Source: Halieaceae bacterium
GTDB taxonomy: Bacteria > Pseudomonadota > Gammaproteobacteria > Pseudomonadales > Halieaceae
Assembly: GCA_011523115.1 (NCBI GenBank)
Contig: WTHO01000176.1
Coordinates: forward strand, 1-7,372
Reading direction: 5' to 3'
Length of the DNA stretch: 7,372 bases
Of this stretch, positions 5,389-7,372 are shown piece after piece. Made by a program: the position numbers and the translations under genes. How positions within the stretch are numbered: the stretch's first letter is position 1; every line of letters begins with the position of its first letter. The notes beneath the pieces are model-generated. The model ran no database searches, was not told where the DNA came from, and worked only from the letters and a program-made list of their open reading frames with translations.

Positions 5389-7372
5389 TGGTTTTCCCCG
5401 CTTAGCGAGTAACTCAGAGTCAGTCCCACAATACGAGGTTCACCGAATTGGCGATAGGGCTCCAACGCGTATTCTTTGCGGGGATCATTACCAAAGGTGC
5501 CAAACCCTCTCACAAAGGTGGTGTCATCCGTCAGGTTTCGCCCCCAAAACGTCCAACGCCATTGACCCCACTCGCCAGAAACGCTGGCATTCAATTGATG
5601 GGTTTCGACGGAGCGCACGTCATGGCGATCGGAAAAAAAGTAAGCGTCGTGACCCACCATCTCCACTCTGGCTGAGAACAGCCCGGATGGGCGCCAGCTG
5701 GCGGCGATTAGATATTGCCAGCTCGGTGCTTGGGGCTGATCCCGGCCGGAGAGGTCCTCGCCAGTGGCGCTGACATAATCATCAAAGTGGGCGCTTAACA
5801 CGCCCAGGTTCATCTCCACTAACCAGAGTGGCAATGGTTGCCATTGCGCCTCCCATTCGAGTCCCGTGTAGCGACTGGCGGCCGCATTGTCGGTGTAGTC
5901 AATAAAAGCCGTGCTGCCGTCTGCGCGCGGGATGACGAGCGATCCCTTCGCCTGTTGATCATCGCGGTCCATGGCAAAGACAGCCAATCGAGAGCGCAAC
6001 CCGCGCGTGGGCCAATGAGCCTGCCAACCGAGTTCTGCACTCAGGAGCGTTTCCTCCTGAAAGACCCCCAGCGCTGAGACCGCGTCTTGGTTCTGCGGCG
6101 GCAAAGCCGCGACGGATGCAAGAAGCCCAGCGTTGGCTCCTCCGGCGCGGGCGCCGCGGGACATCGTCACATAGAGTTGACTGTCGACCTCATACCGCCA
6201 GATCAGACCAAGCCGACCGGTCCAATAGTTATGGTCAAAATCCTTGTCCACACCGGCATTGTCGCCATACTCACTGTCTCGTCGTTCAAGTCGAGCGCCG
6301 ACAAAGCCAGCGAGCCTACCACCCAGGTGTTTGTTGATTTGCCCAAAGAGCGCGGTCGTTTGCGTGTCGATGTCGCTATTGAAGGGGCTGCTCAAATAGG
6401 TGTATTGGCGGGTGAGGCGCTCCGATTCGTCGCGTAAATAGGTGCCGATTACCCAGTCGCGGCCCCCGGGTTCGGTGCTCTGAAGCCGCCACTCGAGGCT
6501 GTTCATTGTCCGATCCCGCGCATACTCATCGTAGGAGCTGTACTCCCAACCGGGGGCAATACCCACGTAGCTCCAGTCCTCGTCGTAACCATAGACCGTA
6601 TCGGTACTGGCGTGACTCACTTGAAGCACGCTGTCCAGATTCGCCAGCGTGGTCTGCCAGTTGATTCGCCCCGCTTTGAGTCTCAGGTCATCCTCGCCAG
6701 GCTGGTCAGAAAGGGTCCAGCGGGTGTTATCCAAAGAGAAGGCGTCGTAACCATTATTGAGGTCGGTGTAATAAACGGCTGCCTCGATAGAATGGTTGCT
6801 GCCCTCCCAAGTCAGAGCGCCACGTGCTGTGATTTCGTCTCGCGCGTTGGTGTCACTGCGATTTAACCAGTGGTTATCGACATAGCCATCACTCTCATAG
6901 TGCTGAATGGCGATCCGTCCACGAAGATTGGCAGACAGGGAGCCGCCGGTGCGGATGCCAAGCCGTCGGCCGCCGTAACTTTCCATACCCACGCTGGCAG
7001 TGTTGATTTGGGAGTCGGTGCCCTGACTTTTTAGTGCAATGAGGCCTGCAAGTGCGTTGGCTCCCATTAAGGTCCCTTGCGGGCCCCGCAGTACTTCGGC
7101 CTGACTCAGATCGTACAGCGTGAGCGCGCCGCCGGCGCCGCTGAGGTCGATGCCGTCGAGCAAGATCCCCACTGACGGGTTAACAGGCTCAACAAACTGG
7201 CTGCGTTCTCCAATGCCCCGGATTTGAAAGAACCGGTTGCGAGAGGCGCCCGAAGAGCTCGTCAGGTTAGGCACTAATGTGACGAGATCCTCGAAATGTG
7301 CCGCCCCCCGCAAACGATGACTGCGCTCGGTCAATACGCTGGCACTGATCGGCGCGGACGGTTCGCCGATCA
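5385..7372 (-). CDS. TonB-dependent outer-membrane receptor, 5' truncated by window edge (putative thiamine receptor)
   Basis: This is an outer-membrane active transporter driven by TonB-ExbBD. The frame is open to the right edge: codons beyond the TTG at 7334 read IGEPSAPISASVLTE, the typical beginning of a plug domain, so the TTG is internal. Signal peptide, TonB box and true start lie outside. Visible plug features: FEDLVTLVPNL, FQIRGIGER, PSVGILLDGIDL, LYDLSQAEVLRGPQGTLMGANALAGLIAL. After the plug comes a long beta-barrel with alternating aromatic strands (for example RLGLIWRYEV, SQLYVTMSRGARAGGAN) and the usual C-terminal region FWGRNLTDDTTFVRGFGTFG...EPRIVGLTLSYSL. About 662 residues are seen; the complete protein would be about 700-750. 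It ends SGENQ, a few residues past the last aromatic strand, instead of the common terminal Phe. The substrate is not readable from the sequence; thiamine or a precursor is inferred from the operon. Confidence 0.93.
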   Translation of the reverse strand, partial: IGEPSAPISASVLTERSHRLRGAAHFEDLVTLVPNLTSSSGASRNRFFQIRGIGERSQFVEPVNPSVGILLDGIDLSGAGGALTLYDLSQAEVLRGPQGTLMGANALAGLIALKSQGTDSQINTASVGMESYGGRRLGIRTGGSLSANLRGRIAIQHYESDGYVDNHWLNRSDTNARDEITARGALTWEGSNHSIEAAVYYTDLNNGYDAFSLDNTRWTLSDQPGEDDLRLKAGRINWQTTLANLDSVLQVSHASTDTVYGYDEDWSYVGIAPGWEYSSYDEYARDRTMNSLEWRLQSTEPGGRDWVIGTYLRDESERLTRQYTYLSSPFNSDIDTQTTALFGQINKHLGGRLAGFVGARLERRDSEYGDNAGVDKDFDHNYWTGRLGLIWRYEVDSQLYVTMSRGARAGGANAGLLASVAALPPQNQDAVSALGVFQEETLLSAELGWQAHWPTRGLRSRLAVFAMDRDDQQAKGSLVIPRADGSTAFIDYTDNAAASRYTGLEWEAQWQPLPLWLVEMNLGVLSAHFDDYVSATGEDLSGRDQPQAPSWQYLIAASWRPSGLFSARVEMVGHDAYFFSDRHDVRSVETHQLNASVSGEWGQWRWTFWGRNLTDDTTFVRGFGTFGNDPRKEYALEPYRQFGEPRIVGLTLSYSLSGENQ
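5395..5399 (-). promoter_or_regulatory. Ribosome binding site of the YkoF-like gene
   Basis: GGGGA on the minus strand lies 6 nt before the ATG at 5388, within the last codons of the receptor gene. Together with the ATGA overlap it supports coupled translation. Confidence 0.55.

Larger units (their letters stand above)
2864..7372 (-). other. Putative thiamine/HMP salvage operon: TonB receptor - YkoF-like - PnuT-like - kinase - PanE/ApbA
   Basis: Five minus-strand genes are packed with no intergenic space. The junctions are receptor/ykoF-like ATGA overlap at 5385-5388, ykoF-like/pnuT-like 1-bp gap at 5124, pnuT-like/kinase probable TTGA overlap at 4560-4563, and kinase/panE ATGA overlap at 3748-3751. 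Such spacing implies one mRNA with translational coupling. The order follows the path of a vitamin: outer-membrane import, cytoplasmic binding protein, inner-membrane facilitator, phosphorylating enzyme, then a CoA-pathway reductase. The vitamin assignment comes from YkoF (thiamine/HMP-binding family) plus the known pairing of PnuT and an outer-membrane receptor in thiamine uptake. The promoter and any TPP riboswitch lie right of the window. Confidence 0.7.

Noticed and set aside
6087..6437. 116-codon plus-strand frame inside the receptor gene
   Set aside because: Antisense to a long, clearly conserved TonB-dependent receptor; no start signal or family match.

Overview
The window looks like ordinary chromosome from a moderately GC-rich gammaproteobacterium. 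The best evidence is the block nadC(-)/ampD(+)-ampE(+), which is the arrangement known from Escherichia coli and many other gammaproteobacteria. A gene for a TonB-dependent outer-membrane receptor shows a Gram-negative envelope. The receptor style and general gene content would fit a marine lineage such as Halieaceae (OM60/NOR5), but that placement is a low-confidence impression. I see no mobile element, CRISPR array, tRNA or rRNA.

Left part (1-2768): the 3' part of an rraA-family gene (+) runs into nadC (-, quinolinate phosphoribosyltransferase, NAD synthesis) with only 3 bp between the two stop codons. An 86-bp divergent spacer separates nadC from ampD-ampE (+). AmpD is the cytoplasmic anhydro-muropeptide amidase of cell-wall recycling, and AmpE is its membrane companion. 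AmpE is best started at a TTG just after the ampD stop, behind a strong Shine-Dalgarno sequence.

Right part (2864-7372): five minus-strand genes form one very tight operon, transcribed from right to left: TonB-dependent receptor (5' end outside the window) - single-domain YkoF-like protein - PnuC/PnuT-family transporter - choline/thiamine-kinase-like phosphotransferase - panE/apbA-like ketopantoate reductase. The junctions are a 4-bp ATGA overlap, a 1-bp gap, a probable 4-bp TTGA overlap and another 4-bp ATGA overlap. YkoF is a thiamine/HMP-binding family, and PnuT plus an outer-membrane receptor is a known thiamine-uptake combination. I therefore read the operon as a complete B1-vitamer salvage route: receptor across the outer membrane, PnuT across the inner membrane by facilitated diffusion, YkoF-like protein for cytoplasmic binding, and the kinase for metabolic trapping. 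The ketopantoate reductase at the end is the unusual member. It would link the operon to pantothenate/CoA, and apbA was historically found through a thiamine phenotype. The decisive regulatory evidence, a TPP riboswitch upstream of the receptor gene, would lie beyond the right edge of the window.
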